Source: Thermaurantiacus tibetensis (lineage in GTDB: Bacteria > Pseudomonadota > Alphaproteobacteria > Sphingomonadales > Sphingomonadaceae). From it: a stretch of DNA of 64,000 nt. The stretch spans positions 310,001 through 374,000 of the forward strand of contig NZ_JACHTM010000002.1 of assembly GCF_015354055.1 (NCBI RefSeq), in the 5' to 3' direction. The notes beneath the pieces were generated by a model. It saw nothing but the letters and a program-made list of their open reading frames with translations, was not told the origin of the DNA and searched no databases. A program made the translations under genes and the position numbers. Positions 32,584 through 42,957 of this stretch are shown one piece after another; position 1 is the stretch's first letter; each line of letters opens with the position of its first letter.

Positions 32584-34608
32584 TCAGCGTGCCGCAAGCG
32601 CCTCCTTCAGGCCCGGCGCGAACTCCGCCCCGTGCGGCACCTGGGCCGAAGAGGCCACAACCGTGGCCCCGATCGGCTCGGCGCGCCCGCCGACGCAGGC
32701 CTCCAGGAAATTCTCGGTGATGGCCATGAAGGCGATGTTGTTCGCCGGCACGGCAAAGCCATGGCCTTCGTCCGGGAACAGCACATAGGTCACGGGAATG
32801 TTCTTCGCCTCCATCGCCGCGACGATCTGGTCGCTCTCGGCCTGCTTCACGCGCGGGTCGTTCGCCCCCTGCCCGATCAGCAGCGGCCGCTGGATGCGGT
32901 CGGAGTAGGTCAGCGGCGAGCGCTCCTTCAGCCACGCCTGGCCCTCGGGCGTTTCAGGATCGCCCATGCGCGCGATCAGCTGCTTCCTGAACGATTCCCA
33001 GTAGGGCGGCACGGTCGACAGCAGGGTCATGAGGTTCGACGGGCCCACGATGTCGACGCCGCAGGCAAACTCGGTCGGCGTGAAGGCAAGACCGGCAAGC
33101 GTCGCATAGCCGCCGTAGGAACCGCCCATGATCGCCACCCGCTTCGGGTCGGCCACCTTGCGATCGACCGCCCACTTCACCGCATCGAGCAGGTCGTCGT
33201 GCATCTTCCTGCCCCACTCGCCATCGCCGGCGCTGGTGAAGGCCTTGCCGAAGCCGGTCGAGCCCCGGAAGTTCACCTGCAGCACGGCATAGCCTCGGTT
33301 GGCCAGGAACTGCACGTCGCGGACATACCCATAATGGTCGCGCGCCCAGGGCCCGCCATGCACCAGCAGCACCATCGGCAGCGGCTCTTTCGGCGGATCG
33401 CCCGCGCCCACCGGCAGCGTCAGGTAGGACACCAGCGTCCTGCCATCGCGCGCGCGGATCTCGACCGGCTGCATGGGCGCCAGCGGAAGCCCGACCAGCT
33501 CGGGCCGGCTCACGAACATCAGCGAAAGCGTGCCCGCCTTTCGGTCGTAGAGATAGGTGGCCGAAGGCTTGTCGGAATTATCGGCCTGCACCGTCCAGCG
33601 ATCGTCGGCATCGGTGCGCGACCGCAGCAGCCAGTTGCCAAGCTGCCCGTTGAGGCGATCGATATCGGCCCTGACGGCCGGGTCGAGCACCTTCCACTCG
33701 GGCTTGAGGTACGTGAAGGACACCGCCTCGAGCCTGCCCGACGTCGGATTCACCAGCGCGAGATCGACGTCGGCGCGGGGATCTTCCGCCAGCAGCTTCA
33801 TCCGGCCCGTCGCAAAGTCCATGGCAAAGGCGGCCGCCGTGTCGCGCTTGCGGCTGTCGAGCCAGTAGAGCGTCCTGCCATCGGCCGTGAAGTTCAGCGG
33901 CCGGGTCGTCTGGCTGTCGTCCAGCCCGTGGGACAGGAAAGGCTTTGCCTCCACCGTCGTGCCGCTCATGCGGAAATAGTCCTGCCCGCCCTCGCGGTTG
34001 GGCCCGATCGCCACCCGCAGGTTGAGGTCGTCGTCGGCGATGAAGCCGGCATAGCCGTCGTTCTGCATCACCAGCGTCAGCTTGCCCGACTTCAGGTCCA
34101 GCGAATGCACGTCGTGCCAGCGCGGGTCGCGGGTGTTGAGGCCGACGAGGATGCGGTCCTTCAGCCGGTGCGAAGTGCCGACGACAAGCGCCCGGGTCTT
34201 CGGGAAGGGCGTGAAGTCGCGCGCCGGCCCGCCAGCCACGGGCACGCCGTAAAGGTGGAAATCCTCGTCGCCGCCGCTGTCGTTCACATAGAGGATCATC
34301 GAGCTGTCGGGCGCCCAGAAGTGCTGGAGGATGGGGCGCACCTTCTCCGCCGTCAGCACGCGCGCCTTCCCGGGCGCATCGACGGGCGCCACCCAGACGT
34401 TGAGGACGCCCTCCGACGGCGCGATCCACGAGAGCCACCGGCCGTCGGGCGAGATCAGGCCCTGCGCCCTGGTCGGGTTGCCGAACAGCCGCGCACGTTC
34501 AATGAGGGGAGTCTCGTCCATTCGGGCTCCGGACGACTGGGCAGGCAGGGCATGGGAGGCGAGGGCAGCGGCGAGCAGGACTGCCCCGGCAAGACGCAGG
34601 CTCCGCAA
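32584..34608 (-). CDS. S9-family prolyl oligopeptidase-like peptidase, exported
   Basis: A serine peptidase of about 674 residues. A signal peptide (LRSLRLAGAVLLAAALASHALPAQ) is followed by a beta-propeller of repeated strands (roughly residues 40-400) and a C-terminal alpha/beta hydrolase domain. The catalytic Ser is in IMGGSYGGYATL, the Asp in IGQGANDPRV and the His in PDEGHGFAVP. The oxyanion HGGPWARD precedes. The TTG at 34608 has GGGAG upstream and gives an ideal signal peptide; the ATG at 34665 adds 19 residues and has no visible ribosome binding site. Likely function: periplasmic breakdown of short peptides. Confidence 0.9.
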   Translation of the reverse strand: MRSLRLAGAVLLAAALASHALPAQSSGARMDETPLIERARLFGNPTRAQGLISPDGRWLSWIAPSEGVLNVWVAPVDAPGKARVLTAEKVRPILQHFWAPDSSMILYVNDSGGDEDFHLYGVPVAGGPARDFTPFPKTRALVVGTSHRLKDRILVGLNTRDPRWHDVHSLDLKSGKLTLVMQNDGYAGFIADDDLNLRVAIGPNREGGQDYFRMSGTTVEAKPFLSHGLDDSQTTRPLNFTADGRTLYWLDSRKRDTAAAFAMDFATGRMKLLAEDPRADVDLALVNPTSGRLEAVSFTYLKPEWKVLDPAVRADIDRLNGQLGNWLLRSRTDADDRWTVQADNSDKPSATYLYDRKAGTLSLMFVSRPELVGLPLAPMQPVEIRARDGRTLVSYLTLPVGAGDPPKEPLPMVLLVHGGPWARDHYGYVRDVQFLANRGYAVLQVNFRGSTGFGKAFTSAGDGEWGRKMHDDLLDAVKWAVDRKVADPKRVAIMGGSYGGYATLAGLAFTPTEFACGVDIVGPSNLMTLLSTVPPYWESFRKQLIARMGDPETPEGQAWLKERSPLTYSDRIQRPLLIGQGANDPRVKQAESDQIVAAMEAKNIPVTYVLFPDEGHGFAVPANNIAFMAITENFLEACVGGRAEPIGATVVASSAQVPHGAEFAPGLKEALAAR

Positions 34609-34692
34609 GGGGCTCTCCCAGGTCTGGCACGCCGGCCCCCATGAGCCGGGTGCAGCCGCCGGCATAGCGATGCCCGAGGAGAGGCTCAAGGA

Positions 34693-34728
34693 CAGAAGAG
34701 AAGGGCCGGGAGGTCGCCCTCCCGGCCC
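34693..34728 (-). terminator. Intrinsic terminator downstream of groEL
   Basis: On the minus strand, about 145 bases after the groEL stop, a perfect 11-base-pair stem (34703-34713 with 34718-34728) closes a 4-base loop. It is followed by the pyrimidine-rich run TTCTCTTCTG. It would end groES-groEL transcripts before the S9 peptidase gene. Confidence 0.75.
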
Positions 34729-34871
34729 CGTCCTCGTGCATGGTCCCGTCGGTCGGGGTCCGGCACGCCTTCCGCCGGCCAAGCCGCCGAAGCGGCCTTC
34801 CGGACCCGCCGGCCGGGCCTGCGGCGAGTCCGGCGACGATGCCTCGCGGCATCGCGCCGGCCGCCTTCGGC

Positions 34872-36524
<1,653 letters not shown>

Positions 36525-36604
36525 TCAAGTCGCGTTCGCGGCGGTGGGTTCCAGCCCCCGCCGGTTGTCGCCTCACGGCCCGGCGTCGTGCCGGGCACAG
36601 CCGC

Positions 36605-36919
36605 TCAGGCGGCCTTCCGGACCTCCGCGGCCGGCGTGATGATGCCGAGGATGTCGCTTTCCTTCATGATCACAAGGTCTTCGCCGTTGATCTTGACCTC
36701 GGTGCCCGACCACTTGCCGAAGAGGATGCGGTCGCCGACCTTGACGTCCATCGGGATCCGCTCGCCGTCCTCGTCGCGGGCGCCGGCGCCGACGGCCAGC
36801 ACCTCGCCTTCCTGCGGCTTTTCCTTGGCGGTGTCGGGGATGATGATGCCGCCGGCGGTCTTCTCTTCCGCCTCGATGCGGCGCACCAGCACGCGGTCGT
36901 GCAGCGGGGTGAATGCCAT
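36605..36919 (-). CDS. groES: Co-chaperonin GroES (10 kDa)
   Basis: A 104-residue GroES, the heptameric lid of GroEL; it is slightly longer than the usual 95-97 because of a short insert [15 protein letters not shown]. The start [22 protein letters not shown] includes the mobile loop ([16 protein letters not shown]) that docks on GroEL. The C-terminal block is [27 protein letters not shown] precedes the ATG at 36919. An in-frame extension upstream crosses the CIRCE element and is not coding. First gene of the groES-groEL operon. Confidence 0.97.
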   Translation of the reverse strand: MAFTPLHDRVLVRRIEAEEKTAGGIIIPDTAKEKPQEGEVLAVGAGARDEDGERIPMDVKVGDRILFGKWSGTEVKINGEDLVIMKESDILGIITPAAEVRKAA

Positions 36920-36979
36920 TGGTGTCCTCCAGGCTTTCGAAGGGGCCGGCGGCGGCGCCACCACGCCCCGGGGATACTG

Positions 36980-37006
36980 CTGGCACTCACTCCCTGCGAG
37001 TGCCAA
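36980..37006 (-). promoter_or_regulatory. CIRCE operator (HrcA binding site) of the groES-groEL operon
   Basis: The arms CTGGCACTC (36980-36988) and GAGTGCCAA (36998-37006) are separated by exactly nine bases and match at 8 of 9 positions. The consensus is TTAGCACTC-N9-GAGTGCTAA. It lies 60 bases before the groES ATG, just after the -10 box, where HrcA would repress in the absence of heat stress. The hrcA gene itself is not in the window. Confidence 0.92.
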
Positions 37007-37014
37007 CGCCAATC

Positions 37015-37043
37015 CAGTTAGGCGCAAGGCCCCCGCGGGTCAA
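37015..37043 (-). promoter_or_regulatory. Probable promoter of groES-groEL
   Basis: On the minus strand, TTGACC (37038-37043) and TAACTG (37015-37020) are separated by 17 bases, a good housekeeping-sigma arrangement. The CIRCE element starts nine bases after the -10 box, around the expected transcription start. An overlapping heat-shock sigma promoter cannot be excluded. Confidence 0.6.
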
Positions 37044-37167
37044 GACGCCGCACGCTCGCGCTTCCGCGAAATTTTGATGACAGCCCGGCAAGCGCCCGCG
37101 TGCGCCCGCCGCCCCGCCCAGGCCGGCCGCCCCCGAAGGCCCGCTTCGCCTGCCAGGCGAGCAGCCA

Positions 37168-38634
37168 TCACTCCTTCTTGATGAGCTTCCCCACCCACAG
37201 CACCAGCAGGATGCCGGCCAGCCAGCCATAGAGCGTCAGAAACCATGTCCAGGCCATCAGCGCCCGCCCGCCGGTCAGCCATTCGCCCCGCTCGTCCTGG
37301 AGCCGCAGCTTCCATTCCGGCGGGCGCCGGAGGTTGCTGATCGGCATCATCACCTCGAGCGCGTGGGCCGGCGCCAAGAAGGTGTCGTAGGCGGGCACCT
37401 CCGGCCCGCAGCCATCGCCTGCCGGGCAGGGCAGTTGCGTGGCCGCCGCGGTCGGCTGGATGAGATAGGCAGGCGCGCTCCACCACTGGCGCGACGGGTT
37501 GGCCTTAAGCCAGAAGACGGCGGTGCTCAGCGCATGGACCAGCAACGTCGCAGCCACGAGCGGCCCGGGCCGGTAGCCATAGCCGATGGACTTCCCGTAG
37601 AACCCGTGCAGCGCCCGCCTGAGACTCCACCGCCCGCCGTGCCGCCCGGCCGCCCGCTCAAGGGCCTCCTTCTCGATGAGCACGGCGCGCGCGGCATCGG
37701 CGTGGCCCATCTCCCGCAACACCTTCGCGCAATGCTCCCACGGCTGCGGCCGGAACGCCTCGCCCAGATGCGTCGGCACCTGCCGCTTCAGCCAGGCGAT
37801 CCGCATGGCGGCATCGGTGCTCGCCTCGCCGGCAAAGCGGTCGTACTGGAACCCGTCGAGGATCAGGCCGCCGTCCGCCGTCTCCCAGCTCGCGGCGTTA
37901 TCGACAAGGTTCGCGACCTTGAGCGCCGTCAGGTCGAGCTGGCCTTGAACCCTCGCGACGTCGCGCCAGACGAGCGCGCCGCGAACTTGGGCGGCCTGGC
38001 AGAGGAACGCCCTGCCCTTCGGGTTCTCGAATCGCCCGCCGCTGCACTCGAGACTGCAATCGATGCTGGCCCCGATCAGCCGCACTTCCCCGCGGGCGTG
38101 AAACCCCTTGTCCAGAAACACGCTGCCCCCGATCCTGGCCCCGTCGGCGCCGAGCACGACGCCGCCGGGGCTTTCAAACCGCCCGCCGCGGCACGTCAGA
38201 CTGCCACCGATGCTCGCCCCCAGCAGCCGCACTTCCCCGCGGGCGTGAAACCCGTCGTTCAGGAACACGCCACCCCTGATCTCGGCCCCGTTGGCGCGGA
38301 GGTCCCCTGCCAGCCTCGACCCGCGCAACGACAGGAGGGGCAGCCGAGCCCACCCAAGATCGACCAGGCCAAGGCGGCACGCTTGAAGCTGAAGCGGCGC
38401 CGTCAGGTCGCAGTTCCGGAGTTCGAGGTCACCGTCGATCCACGCGCCGACAAGCTGAATTCCCCGCTCGTGCACCGGGTGGCCGTCGTCTCCCCCAAGC
38501 GCGAGGAACCGGACCAGCCCGGCGCGGATGCGGGTGCCCGCCGTCATCGCGCCCGGCACGGCTTCGCCTAGCTCCGTTGGCTCCCCTCGGCGGCAATTCT
38601 CGACCAGCCGCTGCTCGACTTCGGAAACCGGCAG
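37168..38634 (-). CDS. Repeat-containing membrane protein, function unknown, possible CTG start
   Basis: This protein of up to 488 residues has pentapeptide-like beta repeats in the N-terminal two thirds (GGVFLNDGFHARGEVRLLG and GGSVFLDKGFHARGEVRLIG). A helical segment follows (MRIAWLKRQVPTHLGEAFRPQP), then two membrane segments (LVAATLLVHALSTAVFWL and WFLTLYGWLAGILLVLWVG) flanking a periplasmic loop. The family occurs in Alphaproteobacteria without known function. The first conventional start is GTG 38559, but the frame continues upstream with family-like sequence (EVEQRLVENCRRGEPTELG) to a CTG at 38634 preceded by AGGA. A stop lies just beyond. The repeats suggest a right-handed helix docking on a partner or the cell envelope. 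Confidence 0.72.
   Translation of the reverse strand: MPVSEVEQRLVENCRRGEPTELGEAVPGAMTAGTRIRAGLVRFLALGGDDGHPVHERGIQLVGAWIDGDLELRNCDLTAPLQLQACRLGLVDLGWARLPLLSLRGSRLAGDLRANGAEIRGGVFLNDGFHARGEVRLLGASIGGSLTCRGGRFESPGGVVLGADGARIGGSVFLDKGFHARGEVRLIGASIDCSLECSGGRFENPKGRAFLCQAAQVRGALVWRDVARVQGQLDLTALKVANLVDNAASWETADGGLILDGFQYDRFAGEASTDAAMRIAWLKRQVPTHLGEAFRPQPWEHCAKVLREMGHADAARAVLIEKEALERAAGRHGGRWSLRRALHGFYGKSIGYGYRPGPLVAATLLVHALSTAVFWLKANPSRQWWSAPAYLIQPTAAATQLPCPAGDGCGPEVPAYDTFLAPAHALEVMMPISNLRRPPEWKLRLQDERGEWLTGGRALMAWTWFLTLYGWLAGILLVLWVGKLIKKE
38077..38253. repeat. Internal 147-base repeat within the membrane-protein gene
   Basis: Thirty bases at 38077-38106 recur almost unchanged at 38224-38253, a spacing of 147 bases or 49 codons. 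Surrounding codons align as well, so the protein segment starting GEVRLxGASI is duplicated. This suggests a recent unit duplication in the repeat domain. Confidence 0.7.
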
Positions 38635-38938
38635 AAAATCCTAAAGAGAGCGCCCGAACGCCCGCACCCTTGGCTCCCCGTTCCCCTCGGCCACGAATGG
38701 ACCCTATCGCCTGCCCGCTGCCCGGGACATCCCCGTCATGCAGGGTGCGCGGCCGGCCTCGGGCACCTGCCCCTCAAGTGCACCTGCCCGCCAGATCAGG
38801 GAAGGTTCGCTCGCGACAGGAGGTCGCGTGGGTGCGCGGGCATCCTGCAGGGGGCCGCAGCGTCAACCGCAATGCCGGCAGGTGCCCGCGAGGCCCGCGT
38901 GCCGGCTGCCTTGCCAGACGGCGGGCCGGGCGCGCGCC
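38635..38938. other. Intergenic region, no gene recognised
   Basis: About 300 bases between the repeat membrane protein gene and the SDR gene, both on the minus strand. It must contain the membrane protein's promoter, but I see no convincing -35/-10 pair, no RNA gene and no ORF with coding character. Short GC-rich inverted repeats are present but unremarkable for this base composition. Confidence 0.5.
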
Positions 38939-39832
38939 TCAGCCGCCCGCCGCGAGCGCGACCTGCGCCTGCGCTGCGCCCGTCTCGGGCACCAGCTCGC
39001 CGGTGCGGTCGCGGATCTCGGCAATCCGTGCGGCCACCGTCTCCGGTGTCATGTCCTCGGGCGCCACGTGGATGCCCTTGGTCAGCGTGACATGGGCGGC
39101 CTCGAAGCCGCCACCGCCCGCGTTCAGCACCACCGCCGTCGGCGCCTCCTCGCTTACCAGGTAGAGGGCGGCCGGCGAGACCGTCTCCGGCCCCATCCGC
39201 TCCAGAAGGGCCGGCGGCAGCAGGTCTTCCGTCATCCGCGTTGCCGCGAGCGGAGCGATGGTGTTCACCTTCACGTTGTACTTCATGCCCTCGAGCGCGA
39301 GGGTCTTCATGAGCCCGACGAGGCCCATCTTGGCCGCCCCGTAGTTCGACTGGCCGAAATTGCCATAGAGGCCGGTCGAGGAGGTGGTCATGAGGATGCG
39401 GCCATAGGCCTGCTCGCGCATCCTGTCCCACACGGCCTTGGTGCAGATGACCGAGCCCATGAGATGCACCTCGAGCACGGCGCGGAAGTCCTCGAGCGTC
39501 ATCTTCGAGAAGGTCCGGTCACGGAGGATCCCGGCGTTGTTGATGAGGATGTCCACGCGGCCCCAGGCCGCGACCGCCCGCTCGACCATGTCGGCAACCC
39601 CGGCCTCGTCGGTGACCGAGGTGCCATGCGCCATCGCCTCGCCGCCGGCGGCGCGGATCTCCTCCACCACCGCCTCCGCCATGGCGGCGGAGCCGCCGGT
39701 CCCGTCGCGCGCGCCCCCGAGGTCGTTCACCACCACACGGGCGCCCCGTGCGGCGAGATCGAGCGCGTAGCGCCGGCCGAGGCCGCCGCCGGCGCCAGTC
39801 ACGATGGCGACGCGATTGTCGAAACGGATCAT
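38939..39832 (-). CDS. SDR of the peroxisomal multifunctional enzyme type 2 (17-beta-HSD4-like) group
   Basis: A 297-residue SDR oxidoreductase similar to the dehydrogenase part of multifunctional enzyme type 2, which oxidises 3-hydroxyacyl-CoA. The cofactor motif is VTGAGGGLGRRYAL, and VVVNDLGGARDGTG is a hallmark of this group. NNAGILRDRTFSKM, the Ser in TTSSTGLYGNFGQ and SNYGAAKMG (Tyr/Lys) complete the active site. VNTIAPLAATRMTE follows. The C-terminal 50 residues extend beyond a standard SDR, but no hydratase domain is attached. It stands alone between phoB and the membrane protein gene. A fatty-acid or steroid side-chain substrate is inferred from the family. Confidence 0.88.
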   Translation of the reverse strand: MIRFDNRVAIVTGAGGGLGRRYALDLAARGARVVVNDLGGARDGTGGSAAMAEAVVEEIRAAGGEAMAHGTSVTDEAGVADMVERAVAAWGRVDILINNAGILRDRTFSKMTLEDFRAVLEVHLMGSVICTKAVWDRMREQAYGRILMTTSSTGLYGNFGQSNYGAAKMGLVGLMKTLALEGMKYNVKVNTIAPLAATRMTEDLLPPALLERMGPETVSPAALYLVSEEAPTAVVLNAGGGGFEAAHVTLTKGIHVAPEDMTPETVAARIAEIRDRTGELVPETGAAQAQVALAAGG

Positions 39833-39896
39833 GTCTCACCCCTTCTCTTGTGGTCGGGGCGGGCCATAGGGGCCGCGCGCCGGGGAAGGAAGGGTG

Positions 39897-40634
39897 TCAG
39901 CGCGTCGTGCCGCCGACCGGTGCGCCGGTGCCGGCCGCCACCGTCACGCCATCGGCATCAAGCGCGTATCCGGCCGAGCGGACGGTGCGGATGAGGTCGG
40001 GCAGGTCTTCGCCGTTGATCGCCTTCCTCAGGCGGCGGATGTGGACGTCGACCGTCCGCTGCTCGACGTAGACGTCGCGGCCCCACACGGCGTCGAGCAG
40101 CTGCTCGCGGCTGAACACCCGGCCGGGGTGCTCGAGGAAATGGCGAAGCAGCCGGAACTCGGTGGGGCCGAGCTGCACGGGAACGCCGTCGCGGGTCACC
40201 TTGTGGGCGGTCGTGTCCATCACGAGGCCGCCATATTCGAGCTGCCCGCCCGAGAGCGCCGGCCGCAGCCGCCGGAGCAGCGCCCGCACCCGGGCCACCA
40301 GCTCGCGCGGGCTGAAGGGCTTCGTGACATAGTCGTCAGCGCCGGTCTCGAGGCCTCGCACCCGGTCCCCCTCCTCGGCGCGGGCCGTCAGCATGATGAT
40401 GGGAACGCCCGCCGTCTCGGGTTCGCGCCGCAGGCGGCGGCACACCTCGATGCCAGAGAGGTTCGAGATCATCCAGTCGAGAATGATGACGTCGGGCCGC
40501 TCGTCCTCGGCGAGCGCCAACGCCTCCTCGCCGTCATGCGTTGCAATCACCTCGAAGCCCTCCTTCTCGAGGTTGTAGCGGACGAGCTCGACGAGGTTGC
40601 TGTCATCCTCGACCAGAAGGATCCTGGCGCGCAT
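39897..40634 (-). CDS. phoB: Phosphate-regulon response regulator PhoB
   Basis: A 245-residue OmpR/PhoB-type regulator. The receiver domain (1-120) has the acidic pair in ILLVEDD, the phosphorylated Asp53 in VIILDWM, and Lys in DDYVTKPFSPRELVAR. The winged-helix DNA-binding domain (about 135-230) includes GPTEFRLLRHFLEHPGRVFS and VDVHIRRLRKAI. PhoB activates phosphate-uptake genes on phosphate starvation. It lies eight bases downstream of phoU, with phoR further upstream on the same strand. The pstSCAB transporter genes normally between phoR and phoU are missing here. Confidence 0.94.
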   Translation of the reverse strand: MRARILLVEDDSNLVELVRYNLEKEGFEVIATHDGEEALALAEDERPDVIILDWMISNLSGIEVCRRLRREPETAGVPIIMLTARAEEGDRVRGLETGADDYVTKPFSPRELVARVRALLRRLRPALSGGQLEYGGLVMDTTAHKVTRDGVPVQLGPTEFRLLRHFLEHPGRVFSREQLLDAVWGRDVYVEQRTVDVHIRRLRKAINGEDLPDLIRTVRSAGYALDADGVTVAAGTGAPVGGTTR

Positions 40635-40642
40635 CGGTCACC

Positions 40643-41371
40643 TCAGGGGTTGTCGGTTCGGGGCTGGATGAAGAGGGGGGTCTGGTCGGCCTTCGGGCGC
40701 TCCACGAGATGCTGGCCCGTTACCTGGAAGTGCACCATCTCGGCGATGTTGGTCGCGTGGTCGCCGATCCGCTCGATGTTCTTGGCGATGAACAGCAGGT
40801 GGGCAGACGGCGTGATGTGGTGCGGGTTCTCCATCATGTAGGTGAGGAGCGAGCGGAACAGCGAATTGTAGAGATCGTCGACCGAGGTGTCGCGCATCAT
40901 CACGTCGAGCGCGAGGCGGGCATCGCGCTCGACATAGGCGTCGAGCGCGTCCTTCAGCATCGAGGAGGCGAGCCGGCCCATCTCGGGAATGATGGCGACC
41001 GGCTGCACCGGCGCTGCCGCCGCCATGGAGGAGGCGCGCTTGCCGATGTTCTTGGCATAGTCGCCGATCCGCTCGATGATGGCGGAGATCTTGAGCGCCG
41101 CCACGAGCTCCCGCAGGCCCTCGGCCCCGGGTGCAGTGCCGGCAATGATCGCCACCGCCTTCGCCTCGGCTTCCGCCTCCATCCGGTCAAGCTCGGCATC
41201 GGCCTCGGCCACGTGGAGGCCGAGGTCGCCGTCGCGGCGGACCAGCGCATCGATCGCGGTTGCGATCTGCGCCTCGGCAAGCCCGCCCATCTCGGAGACA
41301 AGGGTGCGGAGCTCGTCGATCTCCTCGTCGAAGCGTCCCGAGGGGCGGGGCGCGTCGGGCCCGGTTGCCAT
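40643..41371 (-). CDS. phoU: Phosphate signalling protein PhoU
   Basis: A 242-residue PhoU with two PhoU repeats of three helices each, roughly residues 12-105 and 120-215. Signature stretches are FDEEIDELRTLVSEMGGLAE, the metal-binding ERIGDYAKNIGKRA and the second-copy AKNIERIGDHATNIAE. PhoU restrains the PhoR kinase and the Pst transporter when phosphate is plentiful. The start is the ATG at 41371; the open frame upstream is arginine-rich and not family-like. It lies 178 bases after phoR and 8 bases before phoB. Confidence 0.93.
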   Translation of the reverse strand: MATGPDAPRPSGRFDEEIDELRTLVSEMGGLAEAQIATAIDALVRRDGDLGLHVAEADAELDRMEAEAEAKAVAIIAGTAPGAEGLRELVAALKISAIIERIGDYAKNIGKRASSMAAAAPVQPVAIIPEMGRLASSMLKDALDAYVERDARLALDVMMRDTSVDDLYNSLFRSLLTYMMENPHHITPSAHLLFIAKNIERIGDHATNIAEMVHFQVTGQHLVERPKADQTPLFIQPRTDNP

Positions 41372-41549
41372 CAGCCGCGCCACCCGGCGCCGGGTCGGCC
41401 CCGTGCCCGTAGCGCCCGCCCGCGCGCCAGCCGCAGCCCGACGCCGCGCGGCCAGCCGCGAACGGCCCGCTCCTCCACCCGCCCGGCGTTGCGCCTTGCA
41501 CCCATCGCTTTGCACCTCCCCGCCCTAGGAAAGCCCTGTTTGGCCCCCA

Positions 41550-42887
41550 TTACACTTTCGTTTCCGTTTTATGACGCGCCTCGCCGCCCCGGTCCGGCGT
41601 CGCCGCGCCCCCCTCCTCGCCGCCCTCGGCCACCCGCTCATCGATCCGCTTCGGCACCACGGGCAGCGTGAACGAGACGGTGGTGCCCTCGCCCTGGCGG
41701 CTCGAGATCTCGAGCCTGCCGCGGTGCCGCTCGACGATGTGCTTGACGATGGCAAGCCCGAGACCGGTGCCCCCCATGGAGCGCGACCGGCCGGTGTCGA
41801 CGCGATAGAAGCGCTCGGTCAGCCGCGGCAGGTGCTCGGGCGCGATGCCGTCGCCCACGTCCTCGACGCTCACGCGGACCATCTCCTCCATCCGCGCGCT
41901 GGCTGCCACCGGGGCCGCGGAGAGCCGGATGGGCGTGCCCGAATGGCCGTACTTCAGGGCGTTCGAGACGAGGTTGTGCAGAACCTGGAGGATCTGGTCG
42001 CGGTCTCCCACCACCTGCGGCAGGCCCTCCGCCACGTCGATGAGAAGGCGCCGCCCGTCCGCCTCGAGCCGCATCGCGAGCGTCTTCCCCACGTCGGCGA
42101 GAAGCGGCGCCAGATCGAGCGGGGCCTGCGGGCGGACATATTTGTCAAGCTCGATCCGCGAGAGCGACAGGAGATCGTCGATGAGCCGGCTCATCCGGGC
42201 CGATTCCTTCGCCATGATCTCGAGGAAGCGCCGGCGCGCCGGCTCGTCCTCGGCCGCCGGCCCGAGCAGCGTCTCGATGAAGCCGGAGATGTTGGCGAGC
42301 GGCGTCCTCAGCTCATGGCTGGCGTTGGCCACGAAGTCCGCCCGCATCCGTTCGGCGAGCCGGGCCTGGGTGATGTCGGTGAAGGTGACGAGATAGCGCT
42401 CCTCCCCGAGCGCGACCACGCGCACGCGGAAGGCGCCGTCGGCGTGGCCGAGCGCCCCCACCTCCCGGGTGGCTGGGCTCTCGCCGCCCATCGCCTGCCG
42501 CAAGGCGTCAAGCACCGCCGGGTGGCGCACCGACTGGCGCACGTCACTGCCTGCCACCCGGGGGCCGAACAGCGTGCGGGCCTGCTCGTTCGCCGCCGCC
42601 GCCCGCCACGAGCCCGAGACCACGATCGCCGGTTCGGCCAGCGCCGCAATCGAGACGAGGTCGGAAGAGACCGGACGCGCGCCGGATTCCGCTTTGGCCG
42701 TCACCTCTCCCTCGTCGCGCATCGGGGTGCGGGACGCAACGTGATAGCGACGCAGTGTGACAGCGGGAAGAAGGCCGAGGCCCGACAGCGCGCCGATGGC
42801 GGCAACCGTGGCACCATCGGACCCGGCACGCCAGGCAAGCCACGCGGCAAGCCCTGCCCCCGCAAGCGGCGCGGCCAGCATCCACAT
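41550..42887 (-). CDS. phoR: Phosphate-regulon sensor histidine kinase PhoR
   Basis: A 445-residue membrane sensor kinase. Two short hydrophobic segments lie at the N-terminus (residues 3-19 and about 26-45), with almost no periplasmic loop. A PAS-like region spans about 80-175, ending YLVTFTDITQARLAERMRA. The dimerisation helix carries the phosphorylated His in NASHELRTPLANISG near 190. The ATPase domain has LVSNALKYGHSG (N box), VEDVGDGI and GGTGLGLAIVKHIVERH. The context with phoU and phoB identifies it as PhoR, which senses phosphate through the Pst-PhoU complex rather than directly. Confidence 0.92.
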   Translation of the reverse strand: MWMLAAPLAGAGLAAWLAWRAGSDGATVAAIGALSGLGLLPAVTLRRYHVASRTPMRDEGEVTAKAESGARPVSSDLVSIAALAEPAIVVSGSWRAAAANEQARTLFGPRVAGSDVRQSVRHPAVLDALRQAMGGESPATREVGALGHADGAFRVRVVALGEERYLVTFTDITQARLAERMRADFVANASHELRTPLANISGFIETLLGPAAEDEPARRRFLEIMAKESARMSRLIDDLLSLSRIELDKYVRPQAPLDLAPLLADVGKTLAMRLEADGRRLLIDVAEGLPQVVGDRDQILQVLHNLVSNALKYGHSGTPIRLSAAPVAASARMEEMVRVSVEDVGDGIAPEHLPRLTERFYRVDTGRSRSMGGTGLGLAIVKHIVERHRGRLEISSRQGEGTTVSFTLPVVPKRIDERVAEGGEEGGAATPDRGGEARHKTETKV

Positions 42888-42957
42888 GGCCCGAGCCTAG
42901 AAAAGCGGGCCTGAGCCTGTCCACCCTTGCCGTGGCAGTCCGGCCGGACGCACGCGG

